Assembly: GCA_031407985.1 (NCBI GenBank)
Contig: JANOJB010000189.1
Span: forward strand, 1-64,000
Origin: FEN-1088 sp031407985
Lineage (GTDB): Bacteria > Myxococcota_A > Polyangia > Fen-1088
Length of the DNA: 64,000 nt
Direction of reading: 5' to 3'
The notes beneath the pieces are model-generated. The model was given only the letters and a program-made list of their open reading frames with translations, was not told where the DNA came from and searched no databases. Shown here in pieces: positions 55,924-64,000 of the stretch. The position numbers and the translations under genes are program-made. How positions within the stretch are numbered: position 1 is the first letter of the stretch; every line of letters begins with the position of its first letter.

Positions 55924-57297
55924 ATGAATCAGAGCCAATTGAAACTCAGGCGACGCATGTTCCTGGGTGCCATGGGACTGGGGTTGTCGGCACCGTTGGC
56001 CTTCAGGATGTCGCGCATGGCCGTGGCACAGGCGGCCCCGCGCCCGCGCCGGTTGCTGATCGTCTACATCCCGCACGGAATGCCGGACGAACACTTCATG
56101 CCGGCCGGGGCGGATGGCGCCCTTGATTTGCTGCCGTCGCCGCTGGGGGTGCTGGCCCCGCTGGAACCGTACAAATCGCACCTGACTGTCTTGCGCGGGA
56201 TCAGCATGAACGCCGGAGCGACGAATCATGCCGCCATCCGCGCCACGCTGACCGGTTTTCCGGAAGGCGCCGGCTCCGATTCGATCGATTCGTTGATCGC
56301 CGGTTCGCTGGGGGTGCCGTCCTACGCGCTTGGCACCGTGCCGTATTCGCAGGGCGCGGGTTTCTATCAGGACTGTTTTCTGCTGAAACAAGGCACCTGG
56401 GTCAGGCCCGAGGCGGATCCCGCCAAAAGCGCGGCGACGTTGTTCGCCAGCCTGGACAACGCCCCCAAACCCGCCGTGGACGAATCCGTGTTTCGCAACG
56501 AGGTGATGGCACTGACCGAGGGTGAAGTCGCGGCGGTGCACAGCACCCTGGCGGGCCTGACCAGCGAACAGAACAAATTGCAGGTCCATCTGGATGCCGT
56601 GCGTACGTTGAAGGCGCAACTGGCCAGCACCAAACCCGTGGTGACCAGCTGCCTCGGTCGTCCGACGTTGCCCGCGGTGGACGCTGCGCGCGGGTTGAAC
56701 CCGCTTGACACCGCAAACTTTGCCAAGCTGCTGGACGCGAACCTGGAAATCATCGGACGCGCGTTCCAGTGTGGCACCGCCAAGGTCATGACCTTGCAGA
56801 ACATGTACGTCAACGCGCAGATCAACATGGGCTTCGCGGGTGGGCCGGGGATCGCCAAGGAGCACCACGATCCAATCTCGCATTCGTGGGACACGGCGGG
56901 GCGCGCCGATTTCGCGACCGTGCAGCGCTGGTTCTACGAAAAAATCGCGACCAAGCTCGTTAAGTATCTGGCCGAGACCGATGATTTCGCGGACAGCACG
57001 CCGCGCAAGCTGATCGACAACACGCTGATTTGCGTGTGCAGCGAAATTTCGGACGGTGCCAATCACAACTCGGACGCGTCGGACGTCTGGGTGAACGGGA
57101 AGGCCATGCCCACGTCGCTCCCGATCGTGTTGATTGGCGGCGGGAGCGGATACCTGGCGCAGAAGACCGGTGGGCGCATCGTGGACGTCAAACGTATGCA
57201 CACCGATGTGCTGGCTACGCTGGCGGACGCCATGGGCGTGCCGCTGACGAAGATCGGCGCGCAGGCCGTCAAGCCCATCATCGAGGTGACGGTGTGA
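55924..57297 (+). CDS. DUF1552 protein with Tat-like signal peptide
   Basis: 457 residues. A Tat-type start (LRRRMFLGAMGLGLSAPLAF) leads to the DUF1552 domain: PRRLLIVYIPHGMPDEHFMP, LTVLRGISMNAGATNHAA, GTVPYSQGAGFYQDCF, PISHSWDTAGRADF and a conserved end (HTDVLATLADAMGVPLTK). DUF1552 is almost always next to DUF1588/1592 proteins in planctomycetes and myxobacteria; that partner follows here with a GTGA overlap. Probably exported folded; no biochemical role known. Confidence 0.9.
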   Translation: MNQSQLKLRRRMFLGAMGLGLSAPLAFRMSRMAVAQAAPRPRRLLIVYIPHGMPDEHFMPAGADGALDLLPSPLGVLAPLEPYKSHLTVLRGISMNAGATNHAAIRATLTGFPEGAGSDSIDSLIAGSLGVPSYALGTVPYSQGAGFYQDCFLLKQGTWVRPEADPAKSAATLFASLDNAPKPAVDESVFRNEVMALTEGEVAAVHSTLAGLTSEQNKLQVHLDAVRTLKAQLASTKPVVTSCLGRPTLPAVDAARGLNPLDTANFAKLLDANLEIIGRAFQCGTAKVMTLQNMYVNAQINMGFAGGPGIAKEHHDPISHSWDTAGRADFATVQRWFYEKIATKLVKYLAETDDFADSTPRKLIDNTLICVCSEISDGANHNSDASDVWVNGKAMPTSLPIVLIGGGSGYLAQKTGGRIVDVKRMHTDVLATLADAMGVPLTKIGAQAVKPIIEVTV

Positions 57298-59051
57298 TCG
57301 TCGCGGGTTCCAGCAAGCGTTCAAGGCGGACGGCCGGAGTATCGCCGCTGATGTTGGTGGCGATCGGCGCCGCCGGCGTCCTGGTCGGCGCCATGGGATG
57401 CGCGGGGGATGTGGATCCCGGATCCTCGGGCAGCGGAGGCAGCGGAATAGGCGGAAACGGCGGCACGGGCGCTGTGGGCGTCGGGGGAACCGCGCCGACG
57501 CCCGCGGTGACGACATTGTCCGCCTGTACGACACCCGGTTTGGAACCGCCGCTGATGCGCCGATTGGGTGCGACCGAATTCGCGCGCACCATTCAGGACG
57601 CGTTTTCCACGATACCGACGACCGACTGGTCGTCGCAGATCAGGCTGGGGGTAGACACGCTGTCGTCGCTGCATCTGGGCAACGACGCATCGGTATTGTT
57701 GGTCGGCAAACAAACCGCCGAGGAAATTCTGTCGTCCGCCGAAGCGATTGCGACCACGGTGACCGCGACCGCCAACCTGAACACGGTGTTGCCGTGCGCC
57801 GCCGCCACACCCAACGAAACCTGCGCGGGCACGTTCGTATCGACGGTCGGGAAGCGGCTGTTCAGACGCGCCTTGGCAGCCGATGAACGCGAGCGGTACC
57901 TCGCAACCTATCGCAGCGTAGCTGGTCGTTCCGATTTCAAGACCGGTATCAAGTGGGCGCTGGTCGCGATGATTCAATCGCCACGGACGTTGTACCGGAG
58001 CGAGGTCGGTACCAAGGTCGGCACCACCTACAGCCTGTCTCAAGTCGAAATCGCCAGTCAGCTTGCCTACGATTTTGGGGGCGGGCCGCCCACGGACGCA
58101 CTGTTGGGTCGCGCTGAACGGAACGAACTAGGCGATCCCACCGTCCTGGTGACCGAAGCGCGCGCGTTACTGGCGACGCCCGGAGGGCGGGACGTGTTGA
58201 GGCGGTTCTACCGGCAGTGGAGCAAGTACGAACGCGTCGCGAACGAGGTCAAGAACAACGTCGCCAACTTCGACGTCCTGCGGGGCGCGATGCTGGACGA
58301 GACCCAGCGGTTCATCGACGAGGTCGTCGTGAATCGTCAGGGCAAGGTCGCCGATCTGCTCACGGCATCGTTCACGATGCTGAACGGTCCCCTGGCCCAG
58401 CTGTACGGCTACGGCAACGCGACGGCGGCGGCCATGGATTGGACGGAGGTCAACCGACCGGCCACCTTCGGGTTGGGATTGCTGGCGCAAGGATCGATGC
58501 TGGCGGGAAACGCACACGGTGATTCGTCGTCCCCGACCTTGCGCGGGCTGGTGGTGTTCGAACGCCTGCTTTGCAACGAACGGCCCCCGGTTCCCGCGAA
58601 CGTGCCCCGCATCGAGGAACCCAGTCCCGGCGCGAAAACGACGCGCCAACGGTACGAAACCGCACACGCCGGCAGCGGCGCCTGCAATGTGTGTCACCTG
58701 AAGTTCGATCCCATCGGATTCGCGTTCGAACACTTTGACGAGGTCGGAAGATACCGTGCCGCCGAAGGGGGCCTTCCCATCGATGCGACGGGGCGCGCGC
58801 TGGCGCCCGACGGCTCGGTGTTGACCAGCTTCGATGGTCTGACGGATCTGGCCACCAAGCTGGGCGCGCTGCCGCAGGTATCGAACTGCATCGGCGGCTT
58901 CATCGAAACGTATACGTTCGGTGGAGGCGGCGGACAGTCATGTCTGGCTCCCGATGCGCGCAAGGGCCTGACCGAGGGGCGCTACGGGTTGCTGGAGTTC
59001 ACGGCTCAACTGGCGGCGTCACCGAACTTCGTGCGGCGCACGGCTCCTTGA
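57294..59051 (+). CDS. DUF1587/1595/1592/1588/1585 multi-domain lipoprotein with haem-type CxxCH
   Basis: 585 residues, GTG start overlapping the previous stop. The signal peptide has a lipobox-like GAMGC. Domains in order: DUF1587-like RRLGATEFARTIQDAFS, DUF1595-like TFVSTVGKRLFRRALAADER, DUF1592 KWALVAMIQSPRTLYRSEVG, DUF1588 FGLGLLAQGSMLAGNAHGD and GVR-type ACNVCHLKFDPIGFAFEHFD, then DUF1585 at the end. CNVCH is a c-type haem attachment motif, as expected for this planctomycete-type family. Likely an outer-membrane-anchored redox or hydrolytic partner of the DUF1552 protein. Confidence 0.88.
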   Translation: MIVAGSSKRSRRTAGVSPLMLVAIGAAGVLVGAMGCAGDVDPGSSGSGGSGIGGNGGTGAVGVGGTAPTPAVTTLSACTTPGLEPPLMRRLGATEFARTIQDAFSTIPTTDWSSQIRLGVDTLSSLHLGNDASVLLVGKQTAEEILSSAEAIATTVTATANLNTVLPCAAATPNETCAGTFVSTVGKRLFRRALAADERERYLATYRSVAGRSDFKTGIKWALVAMIQSPRTLYRSEVGTKVGTTYSLSQVEIASQLAYDFGGGPPTDALLGRAERNELGDPTVLVTEARALLATPGGRDVLRRFYRQWSKYERVANEVKNNVANFDVLRGAMLDETQRFIDEVVVNRQGKVADLLTASFTMLNGPLAQLYGYGNATAAAMDWTEVNRPATFGLGLLAQGSMLAGNAHGDSSSPTLRGLVVFERLLCNERPPVPANVPRIEEPSPGAKTTRQRYETAHAGSGACNVCHLKFDPIGFAFEHFDEVGRYRAAEGGLPIDATGRALAPDGSVLTSFDGLTDLATKLGALPQVSNCIGGFIETYTFGGGGGQSCLAPDARKGLTEGRYGLLEFTAQLAASPNFVRRTAP

Positions 59052-59076
59052 CGGACGTGGCATAGCCCCTCGGGTC

Positions 59077-59734
59077 ATGCCCGACGAACGCAAACCGGCG
59101 GACCGCCAGGATCCCACGCGACGCTCGCTGAAGGTGGTCGGGACGCCCGAGCTGCTGCGGGATCCCGTCTGCGGCATGATTGGTGCCCGCCGATGCGCCC
59201 CTGCGAACCACATTCGCGGGCCAAACGTACGTCTTTTGCAACCCGCGTTGCCTGGAGCGCTTCACACAAGATCCGCGCGCGTACCTGAACGAGAAGCCAA
59301 GTCCGCCACCCAGCAGACAGGGGGCCGCCCCGGCGCGCCCAGCGACTGCGTATGCGATCTTGTCGGCGATCTTGCCGGCGATCTTGCCGGCATGACTGAC
59401 GCCGCGTCCGTCGACAATCCCGAACTGGTCAACATGAAGGGGCGGCTGTAGATCTCCGGATCGCTGTCCGCGGCCCTGGCGCCCGCCTTGACCCAGGCCC
59501 AGGTCGGCATCGCCATGGGCACGGGAACCGACGTCGCCGTCGAAAGCGCCGGAGTCACCTTGGTGAAGGGCGATCTGCGCGGCATCGTCCGCGCGCGACG
59601 CCTGAGCCGGGCCACGATGACCAACATCAAGCAGAATTTATTCTTCGCCTTCGCCTACAACTGCCGCGGCGATGTCACTTAGCTCGGTGTCGGTGATCGC
59701 CAACGCGCTTCGCCTGCGCCGAACGCGCATCTGA
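59077..59734 (+). pseudogene. Remnant of a copper-type P1B ATPase gene
   Basis: Only the two ends of a heavy-metal P-type ATPase remain. The N-terminal YHS-type segment starts DPVCGM at ~59163 and, after a frameshift near 59178, continues FAGQTYVFCNPRCLERFTQD. The C-terminal hinge segment at 59475-59660 reads ALTQAQVGIAMGTGTDVAVE, VTLVKGDLRGIVRARRLS and TMTNIKQNLFFAFAYN, then after another frame change SVSVIANALRLRRTRI-stop. The phosphorylation (DKTGT) and metal-transport (CPC) regions are deleted, so it cannot work as a transporter. Confidence 0.8.
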
Positions 59735-59818
59735 CCCCCGCGCGTCAGGGGACCACCCGCCTACCGGCACTGCCGCGAAAGCTCATACTCTGATCCGACG
59801 ATTGTTCCGTAGCGACGG

Positions 59819-61375
59819 CTACGGCATAACCGCACACGCGACCAAAGCGTCGGTTCTCGACGTCGGCTTCGCCTGGATGGTGCACCCAACGTCGTAGCAG
59901 ACCTGTAGAGCCTGACCGCCCAAACACGCGGCGCTTGGCTGCAACTCCCAGCAGGGGTGGGTGGCGTCGGTGCCCGCCCTTCCCGGCGCGCAGGACGGAA
60001 CGAACGTCTCCGACGCCACCGCCGGATTCGCGGTGCTGAACGTCCTTTGCGTCACGTCGCAATCCGGGGCCCCGGCGTCCGTCGTCAGGATGGTGCCCTC
60101 GACACACTGGACGTCCAGGGCGTTTCGGATGACGTTCGCGATGTTGGTCATCGCTGGAGCAAAGTCGTTGGCGCAAATACTGTCCATCACCGAATTGGGA
60201 AACGCGTCCAACCACTGCTTGATGCGGATCCCCGGATCGGCATATTCGGGTACGTTGGGATCAGCCGTGGCTTGCGTGCACGAGTGCATCACCGCCGGCT
60301 GGGTTTCGCCACCGCCCGAAACCAGAGCCGTGGAGGTCGTTCCCACGATGTAGGGTGCTACCGGACCGGCGATGGCGGCGACCAGCACCTGGCTGGGGAC
60401 CTCCTTGAGTCCCTTGAGAAACGACACGAAGTCGCTGACCTTGGTCAGCACTCCGTCTTCCGCCGAAACGCAGTTGGACAGTGTTGTGTTCGTGGTGGGC
60501 GGGTTGTGCGGGGGCTTCATCCCTCCACAAAGGTGGCCAAACTCGTTGCACCGGTACGACTGAAGGCCCCCCAGCGCGACACCCTGAAACCGCCCCGGCT
60601 GTGCCGACACATCGGCCAGCCTCTGAACCCCCGGATCGAACAGCATCGAGTCGACAGGAACCGAGCAGTCGTCTTCGTTCGTGACCATGACAATCGCCAA
60701 ATACGCCTCAGGGCGCAGGAAGCCACCGTTGTCGGGATCGCCGGGCGTCTTGGCCTTTTCCAGTGCCAGTCGGGTGTTGTCGAATTGATGCTCGAATCCG
60801 CAGCCTTCGTCGCCGATGCTGGCGATGCAGGTGAACACGTCGGCGATGTCGCCTTCGAAGTTGTTCACCCGCCCACCGGGGGCTTCCGGATCGGCAACCG
60901 ACGAGATGAACGTCTGGCCGGCGTGCAACATGGTGCATGCGCCCCGGTGTTGGAAGGCGCCGTTCGTGTTGCCGACGGTGTTTGGACGACAGCCTGGCAC
61001 GTCGCCCGCGGCCCCGGCCCCCAGCGACGACGAAATGACGGCCACGTGTAGATTCGGCAATCCGCCCGGCTTGAACACGTTCATGAAGTCGGGCAGCCGG
61101 GCCGCCATCTTTGCTTGCAGCGGAAGCATCGATTTTGAATCGTCGACCACGAACAGCAGATCCAGATCGCGGTTGACCGACTGGACGAACCGCTTCTTGA
61201 TGACCTGACTGGGTCCGCCCACGGGGGCGACCAGTTTTCGCGCGCTGCAGGCCCACAGCGCCGGAACGATCGCGGCCAAGGCCGCCCAGCGCAGGCACCT
61301 CCAGCGAAGCCCACGCCCACCCAAACCGCGCCGACGCGAATCAGCCTGCGAGACATTGAACGGATCACGGCTCAT
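59819..61375 (-). CDS. VWA-domain secreted protein/lipoprotein
   Basis: 518 residues. The start at 61375 (AGGAGGAATCCG-ATG) gives an N-terminus with a hydrophobic segment and lipobox-like LWAC. The von Willebrand A domain begins DLLFVVDDSKSMLPLQ (the D-x-S-x-S MIDAS) and continues HVAVISSSLGAG, FLRPEAYLAIVMVTNEDDC. Cys-rich loops (GDEGCGFEHQFDN) and a C-terminal Cys cluster follow. The annotation pattern matches secreted VWA proteins common in Polyangia. Probably cell-surface; partner unknown. Confidence 0.75.
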   Translation of the reverse strand: MSRDPFNVSQADSRRRGLGGRGLRWRCLRWAALAAIVPALWACSARKLVAPVGGPSQVIKKRFVQSVNRDLDLLFVVDDSKSMLPLQAKMAARLPDFMNVFKPGGLPNLHVAVISSSLGAGAAGDVPGCRPNTVGNTNGAFQHRGACTMLHAGQTFISSVADPEAPGGRVNNFEGDIADVFTCIASIGDEGCGFEHQFDNTRLALEKAKTPGDPDNGGFLRPEAYLAIVMVTNEDDCSVPVDSMLFDPGVQRLADVSAQPGRFQGVALGGLQSYRCNEFGHLCGGMKPPHNPPTTNTTLSNCVSAEDGVLTKVSDFVSFLKGLKEVPSQVLVAAIAGPVAPYIVGTTSTALVSGGGETQPAVMHSCTQATADPNVPEYADPGIRIKQWLDAFPNSVMDSICANDFAPAMTNIANVIRNALDVQCVEGTILTTDAGAPDCDVTQRTFSTANPAVASETFVPSCAPGRAGTDATHPCWELQPSAACLGGQALQVCYDVGCTIQAKPTSRTDALVACAVMP

Positions 61376-61759
61376 CGGATTCCTCCTCGACAATGCTTTG
61401 TGGTCGCAACCGCGACGTGTCCCCGACGCGCGCCGGCCACGGCCCGCCCGCGGCAAACGCGCGCGCGTGCCTACCTGGTGGTGCATGGCTGGTCCGTGGA
61501 CACGCGATCACGCTTCGCGTGTCGTGTCGTCTCGTGTGGTGAGCTGGCTTTTGCGACGTGACGGTCTCACGTCGTCAAACCGTGCTCGGGGACGATCCGT
61601 CGCTGTTGCTTCCCGTTTCTAAGAAGTACTGTCACCGGCGGGCTCCAATGTTGGTCAACTATTTTCGGGACGACGTCACGCTTCCCGTCGATGCCCGGGG
61701 TCGGCCGGTGCCCGCGGCCTTCCTGTTCAACCTGCCGGCCGCGGGGTAGGAGTGGCCGG
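61376..61759. other. Intergenic region
   Basis: This divergent spacer lies between the VWA gene and the aminopeptidase-like gene. Open frames are short and I see no recognisable feature other than the VWA ribosome-binding site at its left edge. Confidence 0.4.
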
Positions 61760-62773
61760 GTGTCCTTGATCCCCTTGCCTCCATCGGCCCTAACCAACGT
61801 GGCGGACACCCTGGCGCTGGCGCTGGGGCACCAATCCGACAAGGCGGCGGTGATCGTTTCCGACCAACGGTCTGACCTGTCGCGCCTGCTTTCCCTGACC
61901 TACCGGGCGTCGCTTCCGGATGCCGTGCATCTTGACTTCGACAGCGTGTCACCGACGGAGATCATGGAAGCGTTCGGGGCGCTGTCACGTTCGGACCTGG
62001 TGGTCCTGATTCAGTCGACCAGCTTTCGGCTGGAGGCATTCCGCATCCGGGTCGAGCTGTTCAAACGGGGTCTGAAGGTTATCGAGCATCCGCATCTGGC
62101 CCGCATGCTGCCTGCCGAGCACGTCACCTATGTCGACGCGCTGGCCTACGATCCCGCGTACTACCGCATCGTCGGGCCGGCGTTGAAACAACGCATCGAT
62201 CGCGCCGCCGGCGCCGTCGTCGACAGCGGTGGCGAAAGTCTGATCTACGAATCTGGTCTTGAGCCCGCCAAGCTGAACATCGGCGACTATGCGACCATGG
62301 CCAACATCGGTGGCCAGTTCCCGATCGGGGAGGTGTTCACCGAAGCAAAAGATCTGGAACGGGTGAACGGACGCGTGCGTATCTTCGCGTTTGGCGACAC
62401 CGATTTTCACGTCAACGTTCCGGACAACCCCATCACGTTGACGGTTCGGAACGGCAAGGTCGTCGAGATCACCGATGGAACCGAGGCCTTCGAACGCGTG
62501 ACGGCGCAGATCCGGGCGGACGAAGACCTGTGGGTGCGCGAACTGGGATTCGGGATGAACCGCGCCCTGACCCGCACGCGTCGGGTCAGCGACGTCGGCA
62601 CCTACGAACGGATGTGCGGGATCCACCTGTCGCTCGGCGCCAAACACGGGGTCTACGACAAGCCGCAGTTGAAACGCCGACACACCAAATATCACGTCGA
62701 CGTCTTCGTTGTGACCGAGGCCGTGATTCTGGATGGGGCCACCGTCTACCGTGACGGCGGTTGGTGCGTCTGA
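61760..62773 (+). CDS. M29-like (thermophilic metalloprotease/aminopeptidase T) protein
   Basis: 337 residues from the GTG at 61760. The C-terminal half fits the M29 aminopeptidase layout: GGQFPIGEVFTEAKDLERVNG with the first metal-binding Glu, RELGFGMN with the second, GIHLSLGAKHG with His and HTKYHVDVFV with His and Asp, then the terminal strand ATVYRDGG. The N-terminal half (VIVSDQRSDLSRLLSL) is the shorter partner domain. Probably an intracellular metal-dependent aminopeptidase; the family's substrate range is broad. Confidence 0.72.
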   Translation: MSLIPLPPSALTNVADTLALALGHQSDKAAVIVSDQRSDLSRLLSLTYRASLPDAVHLDFDSVSPTEIMEAFGALSRSDLVVLIQSTSFRLEAFRIRVELFKRGLKVIEHPHLARMLPAEHVTYVDALAYDPAYYRIVGPALKQRIDRAAGAVVDSGGESLIYESGLEPAKLNIGDYATMANIGGQFPIGEVFTEAKDLERVNGRVRIFAFGDTDFHVNVPDNPITLTVRNGKVVEITDGTEAFERVTAQIRADEDLWVRELGFGMNRALTRTRRVSDVGTYERMCGIHLSLGAKHGVYDKPQLKRRHTKYHVDVFVVTEAVILDGATVYRDGGWCV

Positions 62774-62846
62774 ACACCCGCGCCACCTTCAAGACAAGGG
62801 CGCAGTCGGTTGCTTGCGAACCGGCCGGTCGACAACTGATGGTCGC

Positions 62847-63785
62847 CTAGTCGGCGGACTTCACCCACGCCGCGTACCAGAAGTCGCGGAGCGCGGCGGC
62901 CCCGTGGGCAAGGCGCTCGCAGACAAACGTCTTGGCTTCCGGCGGCTCGTGTCCCGTGCCAAAGGGACTGGCTTTGTCCATCGCATATAGGGGCCCGACG
63001 TAATCGTGGGCTTCGCGGATGTGCTCGATCGCAGCGTCCAGCCACGGCCCACGCTGCCGGACAGCCCCCACCATCGGCGCGAAATCCTTCTCCTCGATGG
63101 CGCCGTTGACGTAGGCCACCTCGAAACGCGCGTGAACGCCCTTGCCGTCGTAACCCTTCGGATTCGGAAACCCCGGGGTCCAACCGTCGAAATGGATGGT
63201 GGTGTGCAGCGGCATGGCGATATCCGTGACGAAGTGACCCATGGTGCCCGCGATGTAAATGATGTTCTGCTCGATCTGGCGCTTCTTGCGGCGTTCGATC
63301 GGCGTACCCTCCGGGGCCTTGCGCCACTGGATGAATCCGACCGTCAACAGATCGGCGTGTTCGGCAATCGCATAGGGCGCGAAGCGAACGTCCTGGATGC
63401 GTCGTACGGCACCTCCGGTGCGCAGCTTTCCAACCTGGGCCAGCGCGAAGGCGAAGCGATCAGGCGGCAGCGGCAGCTTCACGTCCTCCAGATTGAACGA
63501 GTGGTCGTTGTCGGAAGACCCCTTCAACGCCGGATCACGTTTGCCCTCGCGCCAACGATCGGGCTCCTGGCACAGATACCCCAGTTCAACATCGGCCTTC
63601 CGAAAAAAGGCCGGCATGTCGACGGGCAGGCCGCGCGCGGCCACCCGGGCGGTCATCTCGTGCCCCTTGTCGCCCCACGCCCCCGCCCTCCCGGGGAGGG
63701 TGAACATGCCCGCTATCAAGGCGTAGGACGTCGCCGCAACCATGCATTGTCGTCCGTGCCGTCGGTGCTGTCCCTGCCGTCGCAT
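62847..63785 (-). CDS. S1/P1-nuclease or zinc-phospholipase C-like secreted protein
   Basis: 312 residues. A signal peptide from 63785 ends GRAGA before WGDKGHEMTARVAA; an N-terminal mature Trp and an early His are the hallmark of the zinc-dependent phospholipase C/S1-P1 nuclease superfamily, which uses the free amino group of Trp1 to bind metal. Further metal-ligand-type residues are in SDNDHSFNLED and GTMGHFVTDIAMPLHTTIHF. The length fits the superfamily. Substrate (nucleic acid or phospholipid) is not decided by the sequence. Confidence 0.78.
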   Translation of the reverse strand: MRRQGQHRRHGRQCMVAATSYALIAGMFTLPGRAGAWGDKGHEMTARVAARGLPVDMPAFFRKADVELGYLCQEPDRWREGKRDPALKGSSDNDHSFNLEDVKLPLPPDRFAFALAQVGKLRTGGAVRRIQDVRFAPYAIAEHADLLTVGFIQWRKAPEGTPIERRKKRQIEQNIIYIAGTMGHFVTDIAMPLHTTIHFDGWTPGFPNPKGYDGKGVHARFEVAYVNGAIEEKDFAPMVGAVRQRGPWLDAAIEHIREAHDYVGPLYAMDKASPFGTGHEPPEAKTFVCERLAHGAAALRDFWYAAWVKSAD

Positions 63786-63861
63786 CGGCGTATTATCGCC
63801 GTCACCTGGGCGACCGCAACAGATGGAAACTGGCGTTCTGCTGGTCCGCCCGTGTAGCCTG

Positions 63862-64000
63862 ATGGTCGTGGAAAGCCGCAAGGCCTGGAGAAACCGCGAC
63901 CCCAGCGCTGGCGAAGGCGTTTTGGCATTGCTGGAGACGCTGCGCAATGGCCTGGGCGCCGAGCGCGTTGGTCTGTTCGACGATGATCGGGCCGATCCTG
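63862..64000 (+). CDS. Start of a gene running off the right edge, possibly GAF-domain protein
   Basis: 46 residues are visible with no stop: GVLALLETLRNGLGAERVGL resembles the beginning of a GAF sensor domain. Start codon ATG at 63862 without a strong ribosome-binding site. Too short for a firm call. Confidence 0.4.
   Translation, partial: MVVESRKAWRNRDPSAGEGVLALLETLRNGLGAERVGLFDDDRADP

Noticed and set aside
55903..57534. 543-residue minus-strand frame opposite the DUF1552 gene
   Set aside because: Arg/Gly/His-rich composition without motifs; the plus strand holds a recognised family.

Overview
The window is high-GC bacterial DNA with many Ser/Gly/Thr-rich lipoproteins, a DUF1552 gene next to a DUF1588/1592 gene, 'DVWAVG' propellers, RCC1 repeats, ECF sigma factors and plant cell-wall hydrolases. 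That mix suggests a predatory or saprophytic Myxococcota (Polyangia-like, formerly Deltaproteobacteria). This is inference from gene families only; there is no rRNA or housekeeping marker in the window that would fix the taxonomy.

Region 1 (1-4186): the right-hand end of one integrated element. It holds a possible transposase C-terminus, a secreted RCC1-repeat protein, a small hypothetical gene, and an excisionase-like gene followed by a tyrosine integrase that stops 8 bp before a tRNA-His-derived att repeat.

Region 2 (4155-29454): a 25.3-kb integrated island between two 44-bp direct repeats (42/44 identical, 32-bp perfect core). The right repeat overlaps the 3' end of an intact tRNA-His gene. 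Next to it sits the island's own excisionase/integrase pair, related to the pair in region 1, plus two paralogous small DNA-binding-like proteins. The cargo is one tightly packed, same-strand operon of eight genes (4841-25732). The first two genes appear to carry complementary parts of one trypsin-like serine protease: Asp and Ser on the first protein, His on the second. They are followed by a 1360-residue multi-domain protein, a signal-peptide protein, a protein with a His/Cys-rich C-terminal domain, a 2184-residue DUF6603-like giant, a beta-propeller lipoprotein and an IPT/TIG lipoprotein. I recognise no described system with this composition; it is the best candidate here for something new.

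Region 3 (29431-40785): core-like genes. tRNA-His and tRNA-Arg are followed by serB, an EAL-HDOD regulator and a HicAB toxin-antitoxin pair. A leftward block then runs, in transcription order, kup, kup, a secreted protein, an ECF sigma factor and its anti-sigma factor.

Region 4 (40786-64000): accessory and secreted functions. These include two coupled DUF1080 lipoproteins, a porin, a CDP-alcohol phosphatidyltransferase, an SDR lacking its catalytic Tyr, a phospholipase D-like enzyme, deoC, a family-3 pectate lyase and a BrnT/BrnA toxin-antitoxin pair with a likely operator. They continue with a methyltransferase, a GH43 arabinanase-like lipoprotein, a NAPE-PLD-like hydrolase, the DUF1552/DUF1592 pair, a wrecked copper P-type ATPase gene, a VWA lipoprotein, an M29-like aminopeptidase and an S1/P1-nuclease-like protein. 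Pectate lyase, arabinanase and DUF1080 proteins together suggest breakdown of plant polysaccharides.
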